DNA from: an uncultured Rhodospirillales bacterium
GTDB taxonomy: Bacteria; Pseudomonadota; Alphaproteobacteria; Rhodospirillales; UBA2165
NCBI GenBank assembly: GCA_913055735.1
Contig: CAJXKD010000001.1
Span: forward strand, 930,001 to 994,000
Direction of reading: 5' to 3'
Length of the DNA: 64,000 bases
A model generated the notes under the pieces. That model was not told where the DNA came from. It was given only the letters and a program-made list of their open reading frames with translations, and did not search any database. Of the stretch, positions 46,878 through 60,988 are shown one piece after another. The number at the start of each line of letters is the position of its first letter. Position 1 is the stretch's first letter. A program made the position numbers and the translations under genes.

Positions 46878-47753
46878 ATGAAGGGACCGTATCGCCGCAT
46901 TGGGCGGGGATTTGTGCTGATTATCATCGTGCTATTAGGGGCTTGCACCACGACGTCCTCGGGAAACGGCAGCTCGTCGGCGAACGGGGAATCCAACAGG
47001 CTCGATTCCGCTAAATCCGAAATCAAGGGATGCCTGGATCGTGTTACGACCGGGATCACATCCGACGTCGGCCAGCTGGACGCGGCCATACAGAATTGTT
47101 TGGGCCCGGCCAACTCGCCTTATGCAAAACTCGTCCGCTCGCAATCGGCCCTGATGCTTCTAGCCATGCACGGTCAACGGTCGATCAAGATATCGGTGCT
47201 TCAAGACGCGGATGATGCCGCGAGCCAAGCGCTCATCCTGAAGCACCGCATCGAAAAAGCCGAAGGGAAACTCGACGACGTGAAGACAAGAGTGGATGCG
47301 CAGGCCTCCAGCGGCGCGCCAAATACGGCGTATCCCCTGTATCGCAACGCGGCAGTGAACGAATTCGGCGAGGTCCAATTATATGGCGTCATGCGCGGGG
47401 CGATCTCGCCCGTGTTCTGGCGCACGAAAGAAACATTCAAAGACTACGCAAAAGGGGCCACAGGTGGGATCGGCGGCATTCTCAAGACGGTCTTTGAGCG
47501 CAAGGAAGTTATTGCCGCCAAGATCGGCGGCGCACAGCGGACGATTACGCTCGGAAACGCCGCCCTCATCGACACGCGGTGCAACTTGAAAGAAATAGAC
47601 AGGGCGGCCACCCTGCCCGACGGACATAGCGACAAGCTCGATTGCGCTCATTCAAACTTCGGCAATCCGCATTGGCAAAGGGTCTGGGTCGAGAACGTCG
47701 AATTGATCAAATTCGCGAAAGACGAATTGGACAAACTCGCCGACGCCTTCTAG
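46878..47753 (+). CDS. Predicted lipoprotein of unknown function, paired with the DUF2235 gene
   Basis: 291 residues. It has a basic N-terminus and hydrophobic stretch FVLIIIVLLGAC, a lipobox with Cys near residue 24, then a low-complexity linker (TTTSSGNGSSSANGES). The mature part is mainly helical with several cysteines (GCLDR, IQNCLG, DTRCNLKE, LDCAH) that could form disulfides in the periplasm, plus a coiled coil around residues 115-140. I do not recognise the family. GGGAG lies seven bases before the ATG at 46878. Its closeness to the DUF2235 gene suggests co-transcription and joint function, possibly control or protection against the hydrolase. Confidence 0.8.
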   Translation: MKGPYRRIGRGFVLIIIVLLGACTTTSSGNGSSSANGESNRLDSAKSEIKGCLDRVTTGITSDVGQLDAAIQNCLGPANSPYAKLVRSQSALMLLAMHGQRSIKISVLQDADDAASQALILKHRIEKAEGKLDDVKTRVDAQASSGAPNTAYPLYRNAAVNEFGEVQLYGVMRGAISPVFWRTKETFKDYAKGATGGIGGILKTVFERKEVIAAKIGGAQRTITLGNAALIDTRCNLKEIDRAATLPDGHSDKLDCAHSNFGNPHWQRVWVENVELIKFAKDELDKLADAF

Positions 47754-47770
47754 CCCGGCGCCCGAAACAA

Positions 47771-47799
47771 AAACGGCGCCTCATAAAGAGGCGCCGTTT
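47771..47799 (-). terminator. Terminator between convergent lipoprotein gene and rpoD
   Basis: AAACGGCGCCTC (47771-47782) and GAGGCGCCGTTT (47788-47799) form a perfect 12-bp stem with a 5-base loop. On the minus strand it is followed by a T-rich run (TTTTTGTTT across the stem end), so it best serves rpoD; it probably also stops plus-strand transcription from the lipoprotein gene. Confidence 0.85.
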
Positions 47800-47823
47800 C
47801 CCTAGGTCCGTAGGGACCAGAAC

Positions 47824-49845
<2,022 letters not shown>

Positions 49846-49969
49846 TTAATTCCCCGCCTTCACTTGATCTCGCCTAACTTCTACCACTTGCCAATTCTTT
49901 CTCATTGTTGAGGCCGGCTTCTGCCGGTCCTCGCATAATTCTCGCTCCCCGAAGTTTTTCTCCGGAGAG

Positions 49970-51847
49970 CTACGCCGCGTCGGTCGACCTGGAACCCGAA
50001 TAGCCGATATCGGGCCGGTCTTCCTCCTGGACCTGCTGCTGTTTTTTTAGTTCGATCAAACGTTGGAAGTCGGCATCATTGGGTTCATTGCCAAGACGCT
50101 CTTCCACCGCCCGGATCTCAGCCAGCAGCCGATCCCGCTCATAAAGCCTGAGAACTTGTTCCCAGCCTTTTCTGGCGACGTCAAAAGGTTCGTCCGGCCG
50201 GGCGAAGCTCGCGTGGTGATATACCTGCCGGCTCAAAAGGCCGCGCAATAAACCCGAATACCCGGTGTTAATAAGATGGGAGGAGAGGCCCTCGAAATCA
50301 AGGTCAGCCCTACCCGCGAGGGTCTTTAAAACTTCTTGCCTCAGATTGTCAAGCTCCGGGGCCGAAAAAGCCAGGTAACCCAAGGGTTCGGCGACCTCGT
50401 CGAAGAGCTCCGGATGAGTGATCAGGGTGGCCAAAAGGATGCGCTCCCGGAGGACCAGGCGGTCCACTTTAACCTCTTGGGCCCCGGTACTGACCCCGGA
50501 ATTAACCATTGACCGGGATTGCCCCCCCCTGCCGGCAAAAGTGCTGGATTTCCGGGCCTGCTGCCCGGCTTTTTGCTTTGAAGCGCGGGCAAGCTGCCAC
50601 ATCCGGTCGCGGATATCGCTCAGATAATGGCTGCGCACGGTCTCATCGGCGATCCGGAAAGCATGATCCTTGAGACGCTTCTCGAGCCAGGCCCGCTCCT
50701 CCGGCGTTTCCAGCCGCTGGCCCGCCGTTTCCATCCGCCACAAGACCTGCGACAAGGGCGCGGCCTTGGCGACCGTCTTGCGCATGGCCTCGAAGCCACG
50801 CGTGCGCACCAGGCTGTCCGGATCCTCGCCCTCGGGAAGGAAGGCGAACGACAGGGAATAGCCGGGCGTCAGCAACGGCAAAGCCCGTTCGGCGGCACGC
50901 GAGGCGGCGCGCTCGCCCGCCTTGTCGCCGTCGAAACACAGAACCGGTCCACGCGAGAACCGCCAAATGAGCTTGATCTGATCCTCGGTCAGCGCGGTGC
51001 CTAACGGCGCGACTGCCGTGCGCAGACCCGCCTGATGAAGCGCCAGCACGTCTGTGTAGCCTTCGACGACGACAATTGGTTCGGTGCGCGCATGTTCGCG
51101 CGCTTGGGTCAGCGCATAAAGCTGACGCCCTTTGTGGAACAGTGGCGTTTCCGGCGAGTTCAAATATTTGGGCTCGCCGTCGCCGAGCACCCGGCCGCCG
51201 AAAGCGATCACCCGTCCCCGGCTGTCGAGGATGGGGAACATCACCCGGCCCCGGAACCGGTCATAGGATGCCCGGCCGCCGTCCTCGGGGCGAATCACCA
51301 GCCCTGCCTCGACCATCTGATCCTCGCGGATACCGTCGGCGGCGAGCGCGCTTTTCAACACGCCGCGGCCGTCGGGCGCGAAACCGAGGCGGAACGCACG
51401 GATGGTTTCCTCGCTCAACCCACGATCCAACAGATAGGCAAGCGCGCGCTTTCCTTCCGGCATGCGCAGTTGTTTTTCGAAAAACCGGGCGGCGGCTTCC
51501 ATAACATCGTACAGGCCCTTGGCCCGTTCGGCGCGCGCCCGTTCCTGGGGACTGTCCTGCGGCACTTCCATGCCCGCCTCGGCGGCCAAACGTTCGACCG
51601 CTTCGGGGAAGGACAGGTTTTCGGTTTCCATGACGAAGTCGATGGCGCTGCCGTGGGCGCCGCAGCCGAAACAATGATAGAAGCCTTTCTCTTCGCTCAC
51701 CGTGAAGGAGGGTGTCTTCTCATTATGGAAAGGGCACAGGCCCATATGCTCGCGCCCGTGCCGTTTGAGCGCGACTTTCTTGCCGACCACCGACACGATC
51801 CCAACGCGGGACCGCAACTCGTCCAGAAACTGATTCGAAAAGGCCAT
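49970..51847 (-). CDS. dnaG: DNA primase DnaG
   Basis: Synthesises RNA primers for lagging-strand replication. The 625 residues comprise a CHC2 zinc finger near residues 38-65 (GLCPFHNEKTPSF and YHCFGCGAHG), the primase core with TOPRIM motifs VVVEGYTDVLALHQAG and VLCFDGDKAGERAA, and a C-terminal helicase-binding region (about 440-610). It begins at an ATG (51847) without an obvious Shine-Dalgarno and is followed 124 bp later by rpoD. Two inverted DnaA-box-like sites lie in the 145 bp upstream. Confidence 0.97.
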   Translation of the reverse strand: MAFSNQFLDELRSRVGIVSVVGKKVALKRHGREHMGLCPFHNEKTPSFTVSEEKGFYHCFGCGAHGSAIDFVMETENLSFPEAVERLAAEAGMEVPQDSPQERARAERAKGLYDVMEAAARFFEKQLRMPEGKRALAYLLDRGLSEETIRAFRLGFAPDGRGVLKSALAADGIREDQMVEAGLVIRPEDGGRASYDRFRGRVMFPILDSRGRVIAFGGRVLGDGEPKYLNSPETPLFHKGRQLYALTQAREHARTEPIVVVEGYTDVLALHQAGLRTAVAPLGTALTEDQIKLIWRFSRGPVLCFDGDKAGERAASRAAERALPLLTPGYSLSFAFLPEGEDPDSLVRTRGFEAMRKTVAKAAPLSQVLWRMETAGQRLETPEERAWLEKRLKDHAFRIADETVRSHYLSDIRDRMWQLARASKQKAGQQARKSSTFAGRGGQSRSMVNSGVSTGAQEVKVDRLVLRERILLATLITHPELFDEVAEPLGYLAFSAPELDNLRQEVLKTLAGRADLDFEGLSSHLINTGYSGLLRGLLSRQVYHHASFARPDEPFDVARKGWEQVLRLYERDRLLAEIRAVEERLGNEPNDADFQRLIELKKQQQVQEEDRPDIGYSGSRSTDAA

Positions 51848-51914
51848 GATACAATACTATCAGGCAAGTAGTTGACCGCACCGGGAATTCACACAATTTC
51901 CCCGTGTTTCTTTT

Positions 51915-51939
51915 TTATCCACAGACTGCCGGTGGATAA
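51915..51939. promoter_or_regulatory. Pair of inverted DnaA-box-like sites upstream of dnaG
   Basis: TTATCCACA (51915-51923, identical to the E. coli consensus DnaA box) faces TTATCCACC (minus strand, 51931-51939) with 7 bp between. The pair also forms an 8-bp inverted repeat TTATCCAC/GTGGATAA. It lies 68-92 bp before the dnaG start, where DnaA could couple primase and sigma-factor expression to replication initiation; that role is inference. Confidence 0.5.
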
Positions 51940-51992
51940 CTTTTTCCTGATAAATTTTAGAGACCGTGACGTTCTTGAACGGGAACCGCGGC

Positions 51993-52448
51993 TCAGCCGA
52001 GCATCTCCTTGACCATGGCGCTCGCCTTGCCGAAGTCCATTTGGCCGGCATAGGTGGCTTTCAGCTCCCCCATCACCTGCCCCATTTCCTTGAGGCTCGA
52101 CGCCTTGACCTTGGTGATGGCGCCCTTGACGGCTTTGGTCATTTCTTCCTCGGACAATTGTTTCGGCAGGAAGGTTTCGATGACGTCGATCTCTTCGCGT
52201 TCCTTGTCGGCCAGCTCCTGGCGGCCCGCTTTTTCATAAACGTCGATCGATTCGCGGCGCTGCTTGATCATGGACTGAAGCAAACTCAGAATCGCATCGT
52301 CGCTGATGCCGTCTTGATTCCCTTTCGACCGGTCCGCAATGTCCCGATCCTTGAGCGCGGCAAGAATGAGTCGCAGTGTCGACACCGCAACATCTTCTTT
52401 TTGCTTCATAGATTCCTTAAGAGCGTCTTTGAGTTGATCGCGCAGCAT
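51993..52448 (-). CDS. GatB/YqeY domain-containing protein
   Basis: A 151-residue helical protein of the YqeY family, whose domain also forms the tail of the GatB/GatE amidotransferase subunits that contact tRNA. Conserved segments: RDQLKDALKESMKQKEDVAVSTLRLILAALKDRDIA, QRRESIDVYEKAGRQELADKEREEIDVIETFLPKQLSEEE and the C-terminal MGQVMGELKATYAGQMDFGKASAMVKEML. As a stand-alone protein its function is not established. The ATG at 52448 has AGAGG upstream; the longer frame begins in non-coding sequence. It is divergent from carA and leads into dnaG. Confidence 0.93.
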   Translation of the reverse strand: MLRDQLKDALKESMKQKEDVAVSTLRLILAALKDRDIADRSKGNQDGISDDAILSLLQSMIKQRRESIDVYEKAGRQELADKEREEIDVIETFLPKQLSEEEMTKAVKGAITKVKASSLKEMGQVMGELKATYAGQMDFGKASAMVKEMLG

Positions 52449-52567
52449 GCTGCATGAACCTCTTCGTTTTCGGAGGGAACGGACGTTAACCAAAAACCGC
52501 AATCGAAGTCAAATGGCAGATGAAAAATAACCCCTTGAAAACAATAGGGTTTTTATCTCTTTTTTGC

Positions 52568-52596
52568 TTGACGGCAATAGTATCAATGCTTTAAGC
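52568..52596 (+). promoter_or_regulatory. Possible sigma-70 promoter of carAB
   Basis: TTGACG (52568-52573) and TTAAGC (52591-52596) are spaced by 17 bp, about 120 bp before the carA ATG, just after an AT-rich stretch. The -10 element is weak, so this is only a candidate. Confidence 0.3.
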
Positions 52597-52713
52597 AACA
52601 GCTCCAACCGAGAGGTGACACCGGAACACATTGCGCGCGTTTTTTTGTTCGTTATGTTTTCCGATACCGTCATCCAAAACACCAACGCTTCAAACGTAAG
52701 GACCTGACGCCGA

Positions 52714-53912
52714 ATGCCGCCTGCCGAAACCGGTAAGGCCGCGCCTGAAAGCGCGCGAGAACCTCAAACTCCACCCCCCGGGTGTAATGCGGCATTGGTT
52801 TTGGAAGATGGCTCGGTGTTTTGGGGACACGGCGTCGGCGCGGCGACATCCGCCACCGGCGAGATTTGTTTCAACACATCGATCACCGGCTATCAGGAAA
52901 TTCTCACCGATCCGTCCTATGCCGGACAGATCATCACTTTCACCTTTCCGCACATCGGCAACGTCGGCACCAATTTCGAGGACATCGAAACGACGACACC
53001 GGTGGTGCGCGGCTGCGTGTTGCGCGCCAACATCACCGAGCCGTCCAACTTCCGCGCCGTCAGCCATCTCGATTCCTGGCTCGCCGCGCACGGCCTGCCT
53101 GGCATCGCCGGTATCGATACCCGCGCCCTGACCCGGCGCATCCGCGATAAGGGCTTCCTCAACGCCACCATCGTCAACGGCGGTAGAGGCGAGATCGACA
53201 TCGCGGCCGCGACCCAGGCGGCGGGCGATCAACCGGGCCTAGAGGGCATGGACCTCGCCAAGGACGTCACCTGCCGGCAGACATATTCATGGGAAGAAAC
53301 GGCTTGGTCGCTGGCGCATGGGTATGGCCGCCTCGAAGACCCGAAATATCACGTTGTTGCCGTCGATTTCGGCGCCAAGCGCAACATCCTCCGCTGCCTC
53401 GCCAACGCGGGCTGCAAGGTCACGGTGGTGCCGGCGACAACCACCGCCGAGGAAATCCTCGCCCACAAGCCGGACGGCGTGTTCCTGTCCAACGGGCCGG
53501 GCGATCCGGCGGCGACCGGCGCCTACGCCGTTCCCATGATCCAAAGCGTCGTGCAATCGGGCACACCGACCTTCGGCATTTGCCTCGGCCACCAGATGCT
53601 GGCCCTCGCGCTCGGCTGCAAAACCGAAAAAATGCATCACGGCCACCGCGGCGCCAATCATCCGGTGAAGAACCTCACGACCGGCAAGGTGGAGATCACC
53701 AGCCAAAACCACGGCTTTGTCGTCGTGCGCGAGAGCCTACCCGAGGGCGTTGTCGAAACGCACACCTCCCTGTTCGACGGCACGCTCGAAGGCATCCGCC
53801 TCGACGGTCAGCCGGTGTTTTCGGTACAGCACCATCCGGAAGCCTCCCCCGGCCCGGAGGACAGCCATTACCTGTTCGATGAATTCGTCGAGATGATGAA
53901 GGCCCGCACCTG

Positions 53913-53913
<1 letters not shown>
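52714..53913 (+). CDS. carA: Carbamoyl phosphate synthase small subunit CarA
   Basis: Glutaminase subunit that delivers ammonia to CarB for carbamoyl phosphate, used for arginine and pyrimidines. The N-terminal CPSase small-chain domain ([42 protein letters not shown]) is followed by the class I amidotransferase domain with the nucleophile in [16 protein letters not shown] and the His-Glu pair in [14 protein letters not shown]. There are 399 residues, including a 20-residue Pro-rich N-terminal extension. The stop overlaps the carB start (TGATG), so the two subunits are made together. Confidence 0.97.
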
Positions 53914-57170
<3,257 letters not shown>

Positions 57171-57310
57171 GCACCAACTTCATCCGAATTTCTGGTTCTA
57201 TGTGTTCCGTAGCGGGGTGTTACGGGACAGGTAGGCTATTTGCCTATTGACCGGATTCGGGATTTTCACCGACCCTGTGTGACAGTTAGAGACGGACGGA
57301 AATCGATCAA

Positions 57311-57784
57311 ATGGACAAGATTCCCATGACAAGGGGCGGCCTCGAGGCGCTGGAAGATGAGCTCCGGCGGCTGAGAACCGAAGAAAGACCCCAGATCATC
57401 AAAGCGATCGAAGCGGCACGCGCCCACGGCGATTTGTCGGAGAACGCCGAATATCATGCCGCGCGCGAACGGCAAAGCTTCGTCGAAGGCCGGGTGGCCG
57501 AGTTGGAAGACGTGATTTCACGCGCCGATGTGATCGACCCCAAAACCCTGTCGGGCGATGTGGTGCGATTCGGCGCAACCATCGATATCGTCGACGAGGA
57601 CACCGACGAGGAAATGACCTTCCAAATCGTCGGCACCCACGAGGCCGAAGCCGAGAAGGGCAAACTGTCCGTCACCTCGCCGCTGGCGCGTGCGATGATC
57701 GGCAAGTCCCTGGGCGATTCGGTGGAAGTGACCGCCCCGGGCGGCTCCAAGTCCTACGAAATTCTCGAAGTGAAATACAAATAG
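57311..57784 (+). CDS. greA: Transcription elongation factor GreA
   Basis: A 157-residue factor that stimulates the intrinsic RNA cleavage of backtracked RNA polymerase. The N-terminal coiled coil runs to about residue 75 and has the acidic tip in [20 protein letters not shown] (Asp and Glu contact the active site). The C-terminal FKBP-like domain includes [38 protein letters not shown]. The N-terminus [17 protein letters not shown] aligns with other GreA proteins and supports the ATG used. Confidence 0.97.
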   Translation: MDKIPMTRGGLEALEDELRRLRTEERPQIIKAIEAARAHGDLSENAEYHAARERQSFVEGRVAELEDVISRADVIDPKTLSGDVVRFGATIDIVDEDTDEEMTFQIVGTHEAEAEKGKLSVTSPLARAMIGKSLGDSVEVTAPGGSKSYEILEVKYK

Positions 57785-57808
57785 CCGGTATGGCCGATGG
57801 CCGGCCGG

Positions 57809-58309
57809 CTAGGCGTCTGCGACGCCGTTTTCCCCCGCATTCTCCGTGACCGGAACGCCGGCTTCGTCCTTCGAAGTGCGGATGGTTTCGAAGGTGGTCA
57901 CCTTGGACACGTTCGGCGCCGAAGTGAGGCGCATGGTCAGTTCGTCCCGATGATCCTTGTCGCGGGCAACGACCTTGAGCAGGAAATCGCCGCCGCCACG
58001 GATCATGTGGCATTCGCGGATCTCTGGCCAATCGGCGACGAATTTCTCGAAACCCGAGAGCACGTCCTGCGATTGACCGGTAAGGCCGACCAGCGCGAAG
58101 AACATCTCCTTGAGACCCAGAAGCCCCGCCGCCAGATCGGCATGGTAACCGCGGATGTAACCGCCTTCCTCCAGCGCGCGCACCCGGCGGAGGCACGGCG
58201 GTGCCGAAATCCCGACCCGCTTGGCCAGTTCGACATTGGTGATCCGGCCGTCGGCCTGGAGGTCGCGTAGTATTTTTCGGTCGATGCTATCGAGTTTGAC
58301 CCGCGACAT
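57809..58309 (-). CDS. Lrp/AsnC-family transcriptional regulator
   Basis: 166 residues. The HTH domain is at residues 5-60 (LDSIDRKILRDLQADGRITNVELAKRVGISAPPCLRRVRALEEGGYIRGYHADL), followed by the RAM ligand-binding domain (FFALVGLTGQSQDVLSGFEKFVADWPEIRECHMIRGGGDFLLKVVARD). A good GGAGGAA lies upstream of the ATG. It is convergent with greA and divergent from trxB. A perfect AT-rich palindrome 86 bp upstream (58395-58411) may be its own operator. The amino acid it senses is not known. Confidence 0.93.
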   Translation of the reverse strand: MSRVKLDSIDRKILRDLQADGRITNVELAKRVGISAPPCLRRVRALEEGGYIRGYHADLAAGLLGLKEMFFALVGLTGQSQDVLSGFEKFVADWPEIRECHMIRGGGDFLLKVVARDKDHRDELTMRLTSAPNVSKVTTFETIRTSKDEAGVPVTENAGENGVADA

Positions 58310-58689
58310 GGCTGGGCGGTTTCCTCCTGGTATGCATTTCCGGCAGCCGGCGGCCCTGAAATAGGCCGTGTGGGCCAGGGCTTTTCCGAAAGTTGGGTAA
58401 TAATATTACCCGGACAGCCCCCCGGCAATAATATTTCAAATCCGCCAAGGTGCCGGACCCAAGAGCCATGCAGCCTACGAGCGGTGGGAAGGAGCCGCCG
58501 ATTTGAGGCCACGTCGCGGACACGTGACAATTCAGCGCCGCAAGCCTTCTTGCGCCCGGACAGCCAGGTTTCTATCTTTAGGAGAGCCTTGCGCTATCTG
58601 CAAAGCAGTTCTTGCATACCAGCGGCGCCCCGTTTTATTCAGACGCCAAATAACATCTCAATCAAAAGGGACGGAAAAGAGAAGTCACC
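58310..58689. other. 380-bp divergent promoter region between the Lrp-like regulator and trxB
   Basis: No gene is visible. The region holds the palindrome at 58395-58411 and a second AATAATATT copy 28 bp away, and the ribosome binding site of trxB (GGAAAAGA) just before 58690. Confidence 0.5.
58395..58435. promoter_or_regulatory. Palindrome GGGTAATAATATTACCC, probable regulator-binding site
   Basis: A perfect 17-bp palindrome (8-bp arms around a central A) lies 86 bp before the Lrp/AsnC-family gene. The core AATAATATT recurs at 58427-58435. AT-rich dyads of this sort are typical Lrp-family sites, so autoregulation is likely; control of trxB from the same site is possible. Confidence 0.55.
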
Positions 58690-59661
58690 ATGGCCGAACA
58701 TCATCATTCCAAGGTCATCATCCTCGGGTCCGGCGCCGCCGGCCTGACCGCCGCCATCTATACGGCGCGCGCCAGCCTGCAACCGACGCTGATCCACGGC
58801 ATGCAGCCGGGCGGCCAAATGACCATCACCACCGACGTGGAAAACTTCCCCGGCTTCGCCGACGTCATCCAGGGGCCGTGGCTCATGGAACAGATGCAGA
58901 AGCAGGCCGAGAATGTCGGTACCAATATGATTGCCGACATCATTACCTCGGTGGATCTCGCGCAACGGCCGTTCAAACTCACCGGGGACTCGGGCGACAC
59001 CTACAGCTGTGACGCGCTCATCGTCGCGACCGGTGCCCAGGCGAAATGGCTGGGTCTGCCCAGCGAGGAAACCTTCCAAGGATTCGGTGTGTCCGCTTGC
59101 GCCACTTGCGACGGTTTCTTTTTCAAGGACAAGGAAGTGCTGGTCGTCGGCGGCGGCAACACCGCGGTCGAGGAGGCCCTCTATCTCGCCAATATCGCCA
59201 GCAAGGTGACCCTGGTTCACCGCCGCGACGAATTGCGCGCCGAAAAAATGCTGCAGGGCCGCCTGCTGAAACACCCGAAGGTCGAGGTCATGTGGGATTC
59301 GGTGCTGGAGGAAGTGACCGGCACCACCGAGGGCTTCGCTCCGGAAGTGACCGGCGCCAAGATCAAGAACGTCAAAACCGGCGAGGTCGCCGAGGTGCCC
59401 GTTGCGGGCGTGTTCATCGCCATCGGCCACAAGCCCAACACGGACCTGTTCGAGGGCGTGCTGGACACCGACCCCGAGGGTTATTTGGTCACCAAACCGG
59501 ATTCGACGGCCACCAACATTCCCGGCGTGTTCGCCGCGGGCGATGTTCAGGACAACAAATTCCGTCAAGCCGTGACCGCCGCCGGCACCGGATGTATGGC
59601 GGCGCTCGAAGCCGAAAAGTATATCGCCGAAATGGAGCAGACGGCCGAGGCGGCGGAATAG
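58690..59661 (+). CDS. trxB: Thioredoxin reductase TrxB
   Basis: NADPH-dependent flavoenzyme of 323 residues that keeps thioredoxin reduced. FAD-binding is by the N-terminal GSGAAGLTAAIYTARA, the redox disulfide is in SACATCDGFFF (Cys-Ala-Thr-Cys), the NADPH motif is VVGGGNTAVEEALYLA, and the C-terminal FAD segment is PGVFAAGDVQDNKFRQAVTAAGTG. The length and motif order are those of the low-molecular-weight bacterial enzyme. A LysR regulator gene follows 29 bp later on the same strand. Confidence 0.97.
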   Translation: MAEHHHSKVIILGSGAAGLTAAIYTARASLQPTLIHGMQPGGQMTITTDVENFPGFADVIQGPWLMEQMQKQAENVGTNMIADIITSVDLAQRPFKLTGDSGDTYSCDALIVATGAQAKWLGLPSEETFQGFGVSACATCDGFFFKDKEVLVVGGGNTAVEEALYLANIASKVTLVHRRDELRAEKMLQGRLLKHPKVEVMWDSVLEEVTGTTEGFAPEVTGAKIKNVKTGEVAEVPVAGVFIAIGHKPNTDLFEGVLDTDPEGYLVTKPDSTATNIPGVFAAGDVQDNKFRQAVTAAGTGCMAALEAEKYIAEMEQTAEAAE

Positions 59662-59690
59662 TCGTAGGCGTACAAAGGGACTGATCAGCG

Positions 59691-60593
59691 ATGGCCATGG
59701 ACTGGGACAAGCTGCGCATTTTTCATGCGGTCGCCGAAGCGGGCAGCTTCACCCATGCCAGCGAGACGCTGAACCTGAGCCAATCGGCAATCAGCCGTCA
59801 GATCAGCGCCCTCGAACGCAGCCTCAACGTGCCGTTGTTCCACCGCCATGCGCGCGGGTTGATCCTGACCGAACAAGGCGAGGACCTGTACCTCACGGCG
59901 CATGACGTCTTCCACAAGCTCGCCATGACCGAGGCGCGGCTGACGGACAGTAAGGAACAGCCGGCGGGGTCGCTCAAGATCGCCACCACGGTCGGCTTCG
60001 GGTCGGTGTGGCTGACGCCGCGCATCCGCGAGTTCGTCGATCTCTATCCCGACATCGATGTCAGTATCGTGCTGACCTATTCCGAGTTCGACCTGTCCAT
60101 GCGCGAGGCTGACGTGGCCATCGAGTTGACCCGGCCGACCCATCCGGAACTGATCCAGCGCCACCTGATGAGTATCCGCCACTACGTCTATGCGACGCCG
60201 GAATATCTCAAGGCGCACGGCATGCCGCAAAAGCCGGAGGATTTGGACAAGCACCGGCTGATCACCTTCGGCCAGGAAGTCGGCGATCAGCGCGAATTGC
60301 TGCCGACCCTCAACTTCCTGATGGCCGCCGGCGCCAATCCGCGCCGGCCGCGGCGCCCGGTCCTGCAGGTCAACAATATCTACGGCATCTACCGGGCGGT
60401 GCTGTCCGGTCTGGGCCTCGGGGCGCTGCCCAATTATTTCGACGAGGGATCCGCGAATTTGGTGCGTGTCCTCCCCGAGCTGCAGAGCCCGCCGACCGAG
60501 GTTTACTTTGTGTATCCCGAGGAATTGCGCCAATCAGCCAGAATCGCGGTTTTCCGCGAGTTTTTGATCCGCAAGGTGATGGAAGCCCGATAG
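59691..60593 (+). CDS. LysR-family transcriptional regulator
   Basis: 300 residues. The HTH is at 5-65 (WDKLRIFHAVAEAGSFTHASETLNLSQSAISRQISALERSLNVPLFHRHARGLILTEQGE). The LysR substrate-binding domain follows (SLKIATTVGFGSVWLTPRIREFVDLYPDIDVSIVL, FDLSMREADVAIEL, GLGLGALPNYF). It sits 29 bp behind trxB and probably shares its message. Its target is unknown; the gene downstream, across 480 bp with two small-RNA candidates, is convergent. Confidence 0.94.
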   Translation: MAMDWDKLRIFHAVAEAGSFTHASETLNLSQSAISRQISALERSLNVPLFHRHARGLILTEQGEDLYLTAHDVFHKLAMTEARLTDSKEQPAGSLKIATTVGFGSVWLTPRIREFVDLYPDIDVSIVLTYSEFDLSMREADVAIELTRPTHPELIQRHLMSIRHYVYATPEYLKAHGMPQKPEDLDKHRLITFGQEVGDQRELLPTLNFLMAAGANPRRPRRPVLQVNNIYGIYRAVLSGLGLGALPNYFDEGSANLVRVLPELQSPPTEVYFVYPEELRQSARIAVFREFLIRKVMEAR

Positions 60594-60749
60594 GGCATCC
60601 TGGAAAAACGCCAGTTTTCCCGGCCTTTTGGATATGCAGATGGCGCATAGGTCCATTGCTGTTATGGCACTGGCTCCGAAGAGCAGGTTTCCTTATTTTC
60701 ATCCTCAGCGACGACAACTTGTCGGCGCTTTCCGGGCGCAAGGCCTGGA

Positions 60750-60836
60750 ATCTGAGGGTCTTCGGACCCTACGTCTCCCAGACGTGAAGCCTCCCTGTTA
60801 AACTCACCGGGAAAGTTTTCTTTCCCGGTGTTTTTT
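60750..60836 (+). ncRNA. Candidate small RNA, mmgR/ar8-like, copy A
   Basis: Structured RNA candidate in the gap after the LysR gene. It holds a UUCG-capped hairpin (GGGTC-TTCG-GACCC, near 60755-60768), a hairpin ACGTCT/AGACGT, and the single-stranded stretch GCCTCCCTGTTAAACTC. A perfect 11-bp terminator stem CACCGGGAAAG/CTTTCCCGGTG (60804-60829) with TTTT loop is followed by seven T. The CCTCCCTGT-AAACTC-CCGGG portion repeats in copy B 225 bp downstream. The 5' end is estimated. Family assignment rests on copy B. Confidence 0.6.
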
Positions 60837-60988
60837 TATCTGCATTCCGGTTCTTTTCTCGAATTATTTTGCGGCGCACCAATGCAACAGAAGCATGGTT
60901 AATTTTTTCGCGCGCGCCTATTGCAAAACGTTAAGAGGTCCCCACGTTTTTTATTAGCTCGTTTGAATTTTCCGCGCGGGCGCTATCG

